A DNA stretch of 25,160 nt from UBA2632 sp964452155 (GTDB lineage: Bacteria; Bacteroidota; Bacteroidia; Bacteroidales; Dysgonomonadaceae). Of the stretch, positions 14,901 through 22,960 are shown piece by piece. Made by a program: the position numbers and the translations under genes. The stretch lies in NCBI GenBank assembly GCA_964452155.1, contig CAYVLC010000021.1, positions 1-25,160 on the forward strand, in the 5' to 3' direction. The notes beneath the pieces were generated by a model. The model searched no databases. It saw only the letters and a program-made list of their open reading frames with translations, and was not told where the DNA came from. How positions within the stretch are numbered: position 1 is the stretch's first letter; every line of letters starts with the position of its first letter.

Positions 14901-14937
14901 AAACGATCTCTTATCTGATAAGAAATCGTTTTTTTTG
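14901..14937. terminator. Bidirectional terminator between ung and sufB
   Basis: AAACGATCTCTTATC (14901-14915) pairs with GATAAGAAATCGTTT (14917-14931) with one mismatch. T-runs follow on both strands. It sits between the convergent ung and sufB genes and serves both. Confidence 0.92.
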
Positions 14938-14971
14938 TTCGATATATTTAAGTGTCTGATACAACTATATT

Positions 14972-16426
14972 TTATCCGACGCTACCCTCCAAACTTATTT
15001 GCAGCAATTTTTGTGCTTCTACCGCAAACTCCATTGGTAGTTTATTTACCACCTCTTTTACGTAGCCATTTACAATGAGGCCTACAGCCTCTTCGGGCCC
15101 CAAACCTCGCTGATTGCAATAGAATATCTGATCTTCACTAATTTTTGACGTAGTAGCTTCGTGCTCTAGCACTGCCGTGGGGTTTTGTATGTCGGTGTAC
15201 GGAAATGTGTGTGCACCACATTGGTCGGTGAGCAGCAAACTATCGCATTGCGAGTGATTACGCGCATTTTCTGCTTTTTTGGTAACCTTTACCAATCCTC
15301 TATAGCTATTTTGGCTATTTCCTGCCGAAATACCTTTGCTTACAATACGGCTTCTGGTATTTTTACCAATGTGAATCATTTTTGTGCCCGTATCTGCTTG
15401 TTGCCAATTGTTTGTAACAGCTACCGAATAGAATTCTCCAACCGAGCCATCGCCAGCAAGAATGCATGATGGATACTTCCAAGTGATGGCCGAGCCTGTT
15501 TCAACTTGCGTCCACGAAATCTTAGAATTCACACCTTTGCATATACCGCGTTTAGTAACGAAATTGAAAACGCCTCCTTTTCCATTTTTATCTCCAGGAT
15601 ACCAATTTTGAACCGTAGAGTATTTCACTTCGGCATTGTCCATGGCTATAATCTCTACAATTGCAGCATGTAGCTGGTTTTCGTCGCGCATGGGTGCTGT
15701 GCAACCTTCGAGATAACTTACATACGAATCGTCGTCTGCAACAATGAGTGTGCGTTCGAATTGGCCTGTGTTGGCTGCATTTATCCTAAAATAGGTTGAT
15801 AACTCCATCGGACATCTAACCCCCTTAGGGATATAGACAAATGAGCCATCGCTAAATACTGCCGAGTTGAGTGCAGCATAGAAATTGTCTTTATACGGAA
15901 CTACAGTTCCAAGATATTTCTTCACCAAATCGGGGTGATGTTTCACAGCATCGCTAAATGAGCCAAAGATGACACCTTTTTCTGCCAACACATCTTGAAA
16001 AGTAGTTTTTACAGATACACTGTCCATAACGGCATCTACAGCTACACCAGTTAGTTGTTTTTGTTCGTCGAGTGGTATTCCCAAACGCTCAAATGTTTTT
16101 AGAAGCTCTGGATCAATTTCATCTAAACTTTTTGGTCCATCTTTCTTTCCACGAGGATCGGCATAATAAATTACTTCCTGAAAATCTATTTCTGGAATTT
16201 TTAGATGTGCCCACTCTGGTTGTTTTATTGTCAACCAATGTCTATACGCTTTTAAGCGATATTCTAGCAACCACTCAGGCTCTTCTTTTTTTGCCGAAAT
16301 AAGTCTTACAACATCTTCGCTAAGACCTTTATCTATGAAATGAGTATCAACATCAGTAGAAAACCCAAATTTGTAATCGGATGATGTTAATTCGCCTAAT
16401 ATTTTATCTTGATCTGATTCTTGCAT
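14972..16426 (-). CDS. sufB: Fe-S cluster assembly scaffold SufB
   Basis: This is SufB, the scaffold subunit of the SUF iron-sulfur assembly system, which normally works as a SufBC2D complex with the SufC ATPase and receives sulfur from SufS. Signature stretches include GLSEDVVRLIS, EPEWLLEYRLKAYRHW, the core FSDGSFVYIPKGVRCPMEL, YLEGCTAPMR (a conserved Cys), and the C-terminal region with the conserved HEATTSKISEDQIFYCNQRG. The start at 16426 (MQESDQ) gives 484 residues and begins in an A-rich context near the family start. The upstream ATG at 16459 would add 11 residues and cannot be ruled out. In most Bacteroidota sufB heads an operon with sufC and sufD. Here a strong terminator directly follows and no suf gene is next to it. 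I found no clear promoter in the 180-bp upstream gap. Confidence 0.95.
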   Translation of the reverse strand: MQESDQDKILGELTSSDYKFGFSTDVDTHFIDKGLSEDVVRLISAKKEEPEWLLEYRLKAYRHWLTIKQPEWAHLKIPEIDFQEVIYYADPRGKKDGPKSLDEIDPELLKTFERLGIPLDEQKQLTGVAVDAVMDSVSVKTTFQDVLAEKGVIFGSFSDAVKHHPDLVKKYLGTVVPYKDNFYAALNSAVFSDGSFVYIPKGVRCPMELSTYFRINAANTGQFERTLIVADDDSYVSYLEGCTAPMRDENQLHAAIVEIIAMDNAEVKYSTVQNWYPGDKNGKGGVFNFVTKRGICKGVNSKISWTQVETGSAITWKYPSCILAGDGSVGEFYSVAVTNNWQQADTGTKMIHIGKNTRSRIVSKGISAGNSQNSYRGLVKVTKKAENARNHSQCDSLLLTDQCGAHTFPYTDIQNPTAVLEHEATTSKISEDQIFYCNQRGLGPEEAVGLIVNGYVKEVVNKLPMEFAVEAQKLLQISLEGSVG

Positions 16427-16562
16427 AATATTTTGATTTTTACTAAGTGTATTCACCATTATCGAAAAACGTGAATATTGTTTTATAATAATAGCTCTAT
16501 TAACAGCTACTGGGGTTGTTTTGTTTATTTTGAAAAGAGATGCTACAGCGAGAGTTTATAGC

Positions 16563-16587
16563 GATATTGCTCATCAATTACAATATC
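16563..16587. promoter_or_regulatory. Inverted repeat upstream of sufB
   Basis: GATATTG (16563-16569) and CAATATC (16581-16587) form a perfect 7-bp inverted repeat with an 11-bp spacer, in the 16460-16639 gap before sufB. It could be an operator for a dimeric regulator or a chance match. Confidence 0.2.
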
Positions 16588-16639
16588 TGTCTCTACAAAG
16601 AGCAGTTGTAAATATCACACAGTAGGTCTATAGAACAAT

Positions 16640-17482
16640 CTAATTGATATATTTTCCTATAATGCTTTCTGGAATAGCAATAGATTTGAGGTCTTTGTAA
16701 GGTATAGTCACTTCTATTGGCCCCATTGAATAAGGTGCTATCTCGTACTGATTATATACATAATGTACTCCCTGGCTGTTTATCCAAAAATTGTTATTGG
16801 GGGCAATTTCGTTTATATCAAAAAAGCCCTCATTGAGCAGCTGTTCTGGAGTATCGAGTGCGTATTTTTCCATCAATTTTTCAATAATTTTGTCAGTCAA
16901 AAATTGATGATAGTTAGCTTTAAATATATCTTCTTCTGTGATTGTGGTCAGTTCATTTAGATCGATTGTATAAAACAACACATTGAGTGAGCCATGTGCT
17001 CCACCAGTATAATCGGCATGTTGAACAGAGTAGCTCAATATGTTTTCGTCTTCAAACAGTATTTCGTTCCTTTTTTGCAGTTGATACCAATACCACGAGG
17101 GAGGATTGTCTCCTTCTAGATTTCCTAGGTCTTCGTAATAATCATTTCCGATTTCTCGGTACTCTTGTGTATAGTTTTCCAGAAACTTATTGAGTGCCTC
17201 TTTGGGTGAAAGAGAATCGTAAGATTGGTTGTTAAAGAAAGTACCGTTAAATATTTGCTGCAATCTGGCTAAGTCTTCTTTGCCTTTAAACTTTTTGGGA
17301 TATTCAAAATCAATTTCCACTTTAGCAAAAGGCATGGTAGTATCGTTTGTAGGAAATAAATATACTCTCTCGTTCAGTTCAAATTTGTCAAACTTGATAT
17401 CGTTATTTTTTTTGAAACAAGATGCTACAAATGCTCCTACAACCACTATTGATGTAGCAATAAAAAATATGTTTTTTCTCAT
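16640..17482 (-). CDS. Lipoprotein with DUF3298/PdaC-like domains
   Basis: The 280-residue protein carries a lipoprotein signal with the lipobox FVASC (Cys22). The mature part resembles the DUF4163 plus DUF3298 layout seen in RsiV-like and PdaC-like envelope proteins. The most telling motif is HADYTGGAHGSLN (about 156-168), typical of DUF3298. The C-terminal half includes LDTPEQLLNEGFFDINEI and a final VTIPYKDLKSI strand. The protein is likely anchored in the envelope. Relatives include lysozyme-binding anti-sigma factors, but no membrane-spanning anti-sigma segment or sigma gene is present here, so no function is claimed. It begins 15 bp after the DUF4831 gene and is probably the last gene of the pheS unit. 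Confidence 0.78.
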   Translation of the reverse strand: MRKNIFFIATSIVVVGAFVASCFKKNNDIKFDKFELNERVYLFPTNDTTMPFAKVEIDFEYPKKFKGKEDLARLQQIFNGTFFNNQSYDSLSPKEALNKFLENYTQEYREIGNDYYEDLGNLEGDNPPSWYWYQLQKRNEILFEDENILSYSVQHADYTGGAHGSLNVLFYTIDLNELTTITEEDIFKANYHQFLTDKIIEKLMEKYALDTPEQLLNEGFFDINEIAPNNNFWINSQGVHYVYNQYEIAPYSMGPIEVTIPYKDLKSIAIPESIIGKYIN

Positions 17483-17497
17483 AATCTAATTTTTATC

Positions 17498-18580
17498 TTA
17501 CTGAGTAATTTGCTTGATGGCTCCTAGGCTAGGATAGAACTCAACTTTTATGGGTTGTTTTCTACTATCAAACATGCGCTTGGTCAGTACATCTTGTGTA
17601 CCGTATTGCACTACGTCAACCTCTGTGTTTATCAACTCTTGATTGCTGTAACTAAGCGTTAGCTGAGCCTTGCTAGGAATGTTGTAAACAACACCTTCCG
17701 AAAACTTTTTCTCCAAATCTCGCAATTCTCTATCGGAAAGCACTACCGATGGTTGCGGACTTTTGTTAATAAGGCTCAAATAAACTGGCTCGCCGGCTAA
17801 ATTGTCAGCATCTACTTGACCTAGTTTTTTTGAGAAACGAAAAAGAACTTCTCTATCTATCTCCTCCAAACTGGGTATTAACGAAACCCTCGATGTGCTC
17901 AGCTCGGTTTTAACGCTTCCAGAAAACAATTCTACCAACGCTCTTTCTTGCATATTAATCTGGTTCATCACCAATTTATAGGCTTCGCCATCTGGAGGCA
18001 TATTTTGAGATTCGCCAGTAAGAATATCTGTGCGGCTTAGTCGCAGAGAAAATATTTGTTTTGCTATTAGTTCTGCTTGTTTTGCACTAGAACCGGCCAA
18101 TAGTATCTCTTCTGCCAAGAGAGATTGTGCATTTACGCTTGGCTCCACCTCAACTTGAGGTTGGGTGGTAGCTCTGCTTTCTATTATCGGTGCATCGGTA
18201 TTGATGGAGCAAAGCAAACCATCTTTGGTAAGGTAAACAAACGGCTCTGCCGAGTTTTGCTTAAATTCTATTAGATAGGAGTTGTTTTTGTTTGCAACGC
18301 CAATATTTTCGACAGCTACACTTTCAAGGTTGTACACAACGTTATCTTCCAAAATCGGATTATCGATGCTTAGATACTGTTTAGCATATTGGTAGTACTC
18401 GCCTCTCTTGTATGTTGTTTTGCTTATTGTAAGCTCAAAGTCGAGTTGCGTTATTGGCAAACTATATACTACTCCATAGTTATTACTCTTCAGGGCATTT
18501 TGCCTAATTGGCATTTGTGCTTTTAGCGATGCACCCATTAGAAGTAAAGCAATTGCAATAATCTTTATTTTTGTGTTCAT
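17498..18580 (-). CDS. DUF4831-family secreted protein
   Basis: Starting at 18580 gives a 360-residue protein with a clean signal peptide (MNTKIKIIAIALLLMGASLKA, likely cleavage after residue 21). The longer frame up to 18646 overlaps the end of pheS and places 22 residues before the signal peptide, so I reject that start. The sequence fits the DUF4831 family of Bacteroidota: GVVYSLPITQLDFELTISKTTYKRGEYYQYAKQYL near the mature N-terminus, a central segment with QIFSLRLSRTDILTGES, and a C-terminus ending VEFYPSLGAIKQI. The function of the family is unknown; the signal indicates the periplasm or outer membrane. It lies 19 bp after pheS and 15 bp before the lipoprotein gene, so all three are likely co-transcribed. 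Confidence 0.82.
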   Translation of the reverse strand: MNTKIKIIAIALLLMGASLKAQMPIRQNALKSNNYGVVYSLPITQLDFELTISKTTYKRGEYYQYAKQYLSIDNPILEDNVVYNLESVAVENIGVANKNNSYLIEFKQNSAEPFVYLTKDGLLCSINTDAPIIESRATTQPQVEVEPSVNAQSLLAEEILLAGSSAKQAELIAKQIFSLRLSRTDILTGESQNMPPDGEAYKLVMNQINMQERALVELFSGSVKTELSTSRVSLIPSLEEIDREVLFRFSKKLGQVDADNLAGEPVYLSLINKSPQPSVVLSDRELRDLEKKFSEGVVYNIPSKAQLTLSYSNQELINTEVDVVQYGTQDVLTKRMFDSRKQPIKVEFYPSLGAIKQITQ

Positions 18581-18599
18581 TGTTAGTTTAAAATAATAA

Positions 18600-19619
18600 T
18601 TAATAGGCCGATTGAAACTGATGTAAAAAGTTGACATCGTTTTCAAAAAATAAACGAATATCGTTTATTTGATATTTTAGCATAGCTATACGCTCAACGC
18701 CCATGCCAAAAGCATAGCCAGAATATACTGTGCTATCTATTCCGCAGTTTTCCAACACCGAGGGGTCAACCATGCCGCACCCCAATATTTCTACCCAACC
18801 TGTGTATTTGCAAATATTGCACCCCTTGCCTCCACAAATATGACACGAAATATCCATTTCGGCACTTGGCTCAGTAAAAGGGAAATAGGATGGTCGGAGG
18901 CGAATTTGAGTCTCTTTGCCAAAAAGTTCTTTTGTGAAAAATAGCAACGCTTGCTTCAAATCGGCAAACGAAACATCTTTATCTATATAGAGCCCCTCCA
19001 CTTGATGGAACAGGCAGTGTGCTCTGGCCGAAATAGCCTCGTTGCGGTACACACGACCAGGGCATGTGATGCGAATAGGTGGTTGTGTTTTTTCCATTAC
19101 ACGAGTTTGCACAGATGATGTATGGGTGCGTAGCACAACCTCAGGACTACGCTGAATAAAAAATGTGTCTTGCATATCGCGTGCCGGATGATCGTCTGCA
19201 AAATTCAATGAAGAAAACACATGCCAATCGTCTTCAATCTCGGGCCCCTCGGCAATAGAAAATCCTAGTCGGCTAAAGATAGCGCATATCTCTTCTTTGA
19301 CCAACGAAATAGGATGGCGAGTGCCCAAGGCAATTGGATATGAGGTGCGCGACAAATCGAACTCGGCTGATTGTTCGAGAGAGTTGTCTAAATCCTTTTT
19401 TAGTTCGTTTATTCTTTCCTGCAACGCATTTTTGAGTTGATTCAACTTTTGACCCACCTCTTTTTTCTGTTCGGGTGCTACTGATCTAAAGTCGCTCATC
19501 AGCGAGTTTACAATTCCTTTCTTACTTAAGTATTTAATACGGAGTGCTTCGAACTCTTCTGGGTTGCTTGCTTTCAGATTATCTATCTCAGAAAGTATCC
19601 TAAATATTTTATCAATCAT
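18600..19619 (-). CDS. pheS: Phenylalanine-tRNA ligase alpha subunit
   Basis: The 339-residue protein is the catalytic alpha chain of the alpha2-beta2 phenylalanyl-tRNA synthetase. The N-terminal coiled coil (about 1-85) contains the family segment KYLSKKGIV. Class II motifs follow: HPARDMQDTFF (144-154), motif 2 with GRVYRNEAISARAHCLFHQVEGL (188-210) and motif 3 in GYAFGMGVERIAMLKY (301-316). A CxxC...CxxC cluster (Cys259, 262, 267, 270) suggests a structural zinc, as in many bacterial PheS. pheT is not adjacent, which is common in Bacteroidota. It is the first gene of a minus-strand unit and diverges from tilS. Confidence 0.96.
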   Translation of the reverse strand: MIDKIFRILSEIDNLKASNPEEFEALRIKYLSKKGIVNSLMSDFRSVAPEQKKEVGQKLNQLKNALQERINELKKDLDNSLEQSAEFDLSRTSYPIALGTRHPISLVKEEICAIFSRLGFSIAEGPEIEDDWHVFSSLNFADDHPARDMQDTFFIQRSPEVVLRTHTSSVQTRVMEKTQPPIRITCPGRVYRNEAISARAHCLFHQVEGLYIDKDVSFADLKQALLFFTKELFGKETQIRLRPSYFPFTEPSAEMDISCHICGGKGCNICKYTGWVEILGCGMVDPSVLENCGIDSTVYSGYAFGMGVERIAMLKYQINDIRLFFENDVNFLHQFQSAY

Positions 19620-19658
19620 TCTTCGTTTTTGCTTTTCTTTAGTTTCATATTTTAATTA

Positions 19659-19666
19659 CAAAATTA
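19659..19666 (-). promoter_or_regulatory. -7 promoter element for pheS
   Basis: On the minus strand TAATTTTG matches TAnnTTTG, 40 bp before the pheS ATG. No good -33 element is seen. Confidence 0.5.
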
Positions 19667-19753
19667 CACTTTTCTATGCTATTTGCCACACATTAATTTA
19701 AAAGAATTGGTAATTATATAGACAAGCTTCTTTTTTGAATGAAAAAGTAATTG

Positions 19754-19761
19754 TAAATTTG
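19754..19761 (+). promoter_or_regulatory. -7 promoter element for tilS
   Basis: TAAATTTG matches TAnnTTTG, 74 bp before the preferred tilS ATG at 19835. A TTTTTTG run ends 16 bp upstream, shorter than the usual 19-21 bp spacing. Confidence 0.5.
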
Positions 19762-19834
19762 TTTTTCAGTCTCTGACATATCAGATCAAAAAGCGTTTGG
19801 TGGAATGTTTTCATCCAACTATTACACAAAAAAC

Positions 19835-21163
19835 ATGACTACTGAGATACAAGAATATATTTTGCAGCACAAACTCTTTACAAAACAAAGCAAAGTGCTT
19901 GTAGGGTTGAGCGGCGGACCCGACTCAATGGCTCTGCTTCATATCCTTCTGCAATTGGGGTATAATTGTATTGCTGCACACTGCAATTTTCATTTGCGTG
20001 GCAACGATTCTGATACCGATGCTGCTTTTGTGAGCAACTGGTGCAACGAAAATGATATACCTCTTCATACAATCGATTTTGACACCCATGAATATGCTGC
20101 CTCCAATAAAATATCAATAGAAATGGCTGCACGAGAACTTCGGTACAATTGGTTCGAAGAACTGAGAGTAGAACAACAGGCCGATGTGATTGGTATAGCA
20201 CACCACAAAGACGATTCGGTAGAGACCATACTCATCAACCTGATAAGAGGAACAGGTATAAAAGGACTTACTGGCATACCCATTGTAAACAAACACATTG
20301 TGCGCCCACTTCTCAATGTTTCTCGTAGCCAAATAATGGAGTACCTATCTAAGGGTCAAGTGCCTTATGTAACAGACCACACCAACGAAGAGGAGTTATA
20401 TACCCGCAATATTATTAGGCTAAAAGTGTTGCCTATACTCGAAAAAATAAATCCATCGGTCAAAAACTCTATCGTTGCCACTGCCAACAATCTGAAAGAA
20501 GCCGAGAAAATATATGATGGCTATGTGAATGATGCTATCGGAGGTTTGTACAAAAACAACCTCATTGATATTGAAAAACTAAAACAGACCCATTCTCCCC
20601 AATCTGTGCTATTCGAGATATTGTCTCCCTGGGGTTTTACCCCATCGGTTATAGAAGACATTGCCAATAACTTAGACTCCATTCCAGGTAAGCTATATTT
20701 GGCAAATAACATTAGATTACTCAAAGACCGAGACTATTTGGTGATTTCAGAAAGCCATTTGCAGCAAGCCGAAGACGATGAAGAGTACCTTGTTTATCCT
20801 TCTGCTACAGACCAAGAGTTGCCTTTTGGCTTATCTGTAAAGATAGAAGAACAGACTCCGCAATTTAGTATTCAGAGAAACCGAGCTTTTTTACATTGCG
20901 ATGCCGAGAAACTTTCATTTCCTCTCACACTCCGCAAATGGAGAAAAGGCGATTGGTTTGTACCCTTTGGCATGAAAGGCAAAAAGAAGATAAGCGACTT
21001 TTTTACCGACAACAAATTTACTTTGTTTGAAAAAGAAGAGACATGGGTTTTACTTTCCAGAGACGACATTGTGTGGATTGTGAATCATAGAGCAGATAAT
21101 AGATTTAGAATTACCGACGCCACAAAAAGTATTTGTACTATCAACTTAGCTAAACAAAGTTAA
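19835..21163 (+). CDS. tilS: tRNA(Ile)-lysidine synthase
   Basis: TilS attaches lysine to the wobble cytidine of the AUA-reading isoleucine tRNA, changing both its codon and its amino-acid specificity. The N-type ATP pyrophosphatase P-loop SGGPDS is at residues 26-31, and HHKDDSVETILINLIRGTG marks the second catalytic motif. The C-terminal TilS domain contains LRKWRKGDWFVPFGMKGKKK and DFFTDNKFT. I prefer the start at 19835 (MTTEIQEYIL), giving 442 residues. The ATG at 19805 adds ten residues that do not look like the family. Length is normal for Bacteroidales. It diverges from pheS, with about 215 bp between the preferred start codons. Confidence 0.94.
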   Translation: MTTEIQEYILQHKLFTKQSKVLVGLSGGPDSMALLHILLQLGYNCIAAHCNFHLRGNDSDTDAAFVSNWCNENDIPLHTIDFDTHEYAASNKISIEMAARELRYNWFEELRVEQQADVIGIAHHKDDSVETILINLIRGTGIKGLTGIPIVNKHIVRPLLNVSRSQIMEYLSKGQVPYVTDHTNEEELYTRNIIRLKVLPILEKINPSVKNSIVATANNLKEAEKIYDGYVNDAIGGLYKNNLIDIEKLKQTHSPQSVLFEILSPWGFTPSVIEDIANNLDSIPGKLYLANNIRLLKDRDYLVISESHLQQAEDDEEYLVYPSATDQELPFGLSVKIEEQTPQFSIQRNRAFLHCDAEKLSFPLTLRKWRKGDWFVPFGMKGKKKISDFFTDNKFTLFEKEETWVLLSRDDIVWIVNHRADNRFRITDATKSICTINLAKQS

Positions 21164-21300
21164 AAACGTGTGTAGGTAAGCAATTAATCACTACTTTCAT
21201 GCAACTAATTTGGCTTTTGATTGTCTATATTATAAAGCCAACCTTATTAAATTGAAAACTAGAAACTTATTAATATATATATTTAAAAACTATCCACAAT

Positions 21301-21438
21301 ATGAAAACGAGTGTTGTAAAAGATGTACTTTTGGTAGCCACCTTTGCCGGATTTGCCTATTTAGTAGTGCGTAATTATAAACATAGAAAGCAAAAAGAAA
21401 AAGAAGCACTAGAGTTTCTACACTTCCAACTATTTTAA
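21301..21438 (+). CDS. Possible small single-pass membrane protein, 45 residues
   Basis: A short frame in the 383-bp gap between tilS and serS encodes 45 residues. A hydrophobic segment (about VVKDVLLVATFAGFAYLVV, residues 5-23) is followed by a strongly basic stretch (RNYKHRKQKEKE) and a hydrophobic tail. The positive-inside rule would place the C-terminus in the cytoplasm. The ATG follows an A/T-rich leader, as is usual for this group, but I see no TAnnTTTG close by. I know no family for it. The rest of the gap (21164-21300 and 21439-21546) holds only the serS promoter. Confidence 0.45.
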   Translation: MKTSVVKDVLLVATFAGFAYLVVRNYKHRKQKEKEALEFLHFQLF

Positions 21439-21508
21439 AATTCCCATTCTAAACAACATATATCAGAAATTTAGAGCACAATCTAATCTTATGGCTATAA
21501 CTTTTTGT

Positions 21509-21516
21509 TACCTTTG
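21509..21516 (+). promoter_or_regulatory. -7 promoter element for serS
   Basis: TACCTTTG matches TAnnTTTG and lies 30 bp before the serS ATG. The predicted start site is near 21523, leaving a leader of about 24 nt. Confidence 0.6.
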
Positions 21517-21546
21517 CATCTGAAAAAGTTGTAAATAATATTTCCA

Positions 21547-22818
21547 ATGCTAACATTAAAAACAATTTACGATAATCCTCAAGCGATTATCGATGGTTTA
21601 CGTAAAAGAAACTTCGATGCCGAAGGCATGATAAAAGAAGTGTTGAGCCTAGATGTGAAAAAAAGAAATGCTCAAACTCAATTAGATAACATTCTGGCTG
21701 AAGTAAATTCTACATCCAAACTTATAGGTGCTTACTTTAAGGAAGGAAAAAAGGAGGAAGCCGAAAAGGCGCGTCTCCATGTTACTCAGCTCAAGGAAGA
21801 CTCCAAAGTACACGAGTCTGACTTAGTAGCTGCTGAAACAAAACTGCAAGAAATTCTTGTAAACATTCCCAATGTGCCTCACCAATCGGTACCCCTAGGA
21901 AAAGGAGCCGACGACAATCTAATAGAACGCTCTGGGGGCAGTATGCCTACACTACCCGAGGGGTCGGTTCCTCACTGGGACCTGGCAAAACAGTACGATT
22001 TGATTGATTTTGAACTGGGAGTAAAAATAACTGGAGCCGGATTTCCTGTTTACAAAGGAAAAGGGGCCCGCATACAGCGCGCACTCATCAATTTCTTTTT
22101 AGACAATGCCCGCGATAATGGCTTTATCGAAATTCAACCTCCCTATTTGGTAAATGCCGATTCGGGCTTTGGTACTGGTCAGCTGCCCGACAAAGAAGGC
22201 CAAATGTATCATGCACAAATAGACGACCTATACCTTATCCCTACTGCAGAAGTGCCTGTAACGAATATATACAGAGATGTGATACTGGATAAAAAGGATT
22301 TCCCAATCAAAAACACTGCCTACTCTGCATGTTTTCGTCGTGAGGCAGGTTCGTATGGCAAAGATGTGCGTGGATTGAACAGGTTGCACCAGTTCGATAA
22401 AGTAGAAATAGTGTGTATAGATGCTCCTGAAAACTCTTATAATCGTCTCGATGAAATGGTCAACTACGTACAATCGCTCATTGAGCAACTAGAGTTGCCG
22501 TGGCGCATACTACGTCTTTGTGGTGGTGATATGGGCTTTACATCGGCCCTTACCTTCGATTTCGAAGTCTATTCTGCTGCACAACAACGCTGGCTGGAAG
22601 TGAGCTCTGTTTCTAATTTCGAAAGCTATCAGGCCAATAGATTGAAGCTTCGCTATCGCGATGAAAACAGAAAAACTCAACTTTGCCACACATTAAATGG
22701 TAGTGCTTTGGCTTTGCCACGTATTTTGGCAGCATTGCTAGAGAACAATCAAACACCCCAAGGTATTCGTATTCCTAAAGCATTGGTGTCTTACACAGGA
22801 TTTGATATTATCGATTAG
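21547..22818 (+). CDS. serS: Serine-tRNA ligase
   Basis: The 423-residue class II synthetase charges tRNA-Ser, and also tRNA-Sec where present. The N-terminal domain (about 1-105) is the long antiparallel coiled coil that grips the tRNA extra arm, rich in Lys, Glu and Gln. The catalytic core has TAEVPVTN (about 236-243), motif 2 CFRREAGSYGKDVRGLNRLHQF starting near residue 261, and motif 3 NGSALALPRILAALLEN near 384-400. Length is typical. It is monocistronic, with its own promoter and a strong terminator facing cinA. Confidence 0.97.
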   Translation: MLTLKTIYDNPQAIIDGLRKRNFDAEGMIKEVLSLDVKKRNAQTQLDNILAEVNSTSKLIGAYFKEGKKEEAEKARLHVTQLKEDSKVHESDLVAAETKLQEILVNIPNVPHQSVPLGKGADDNLIERSGGSMPTLPEGSVPHWDLAKQYDLIDFELGVKITGAGFPVYKGKGARIQRALINFFLDNARDNGFIEIQPPYLVNADSGFGTGQLPDKEGQMYHAQIDDLYLIPTAEVPVTNIYRDVILDKKDFPIKNTAYSACFRREAGSYGKDVRGLNRLHQFDKVEIVCIDAPENSYNRLDEMVNYVQSLIEQLELPWRILRLCGGDMGFTSALTFDFEVYSAAQQRWLEVSSVSNFESYQANRLKLRYRDENRKTQLCHTLNGSALALPRILAALLENNQTPQGIRIPKALVSYTGFDIID

Positions 22819-22903
22819 ACACATTAAGAGAAAAAGAACCAAAAGAGCAAATAGCTTATTATTTACACAAAGTTTTTACTCTATCTCTCAGCTTAAAAAC
22901 ATA

Positions 22904-22945
22904 AAAATAGCCGTTACAGTCTGTACGATTTGTAACGGCTATTTT
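22904..22945. terminator. Bidirectional terminator between serS and cinA
   Basis: A perfect 15-bp stem, AAAATAGCCGTTACA (22904-22918) with TGTAACGGCTATTTT (22931-22945), closes a 12-nt loop. A/T runs lie at both ends, so it can serve both convergent genes. Confidence 0.92.
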
Positions 22946-22960
22946 CATTTACATATTCAC

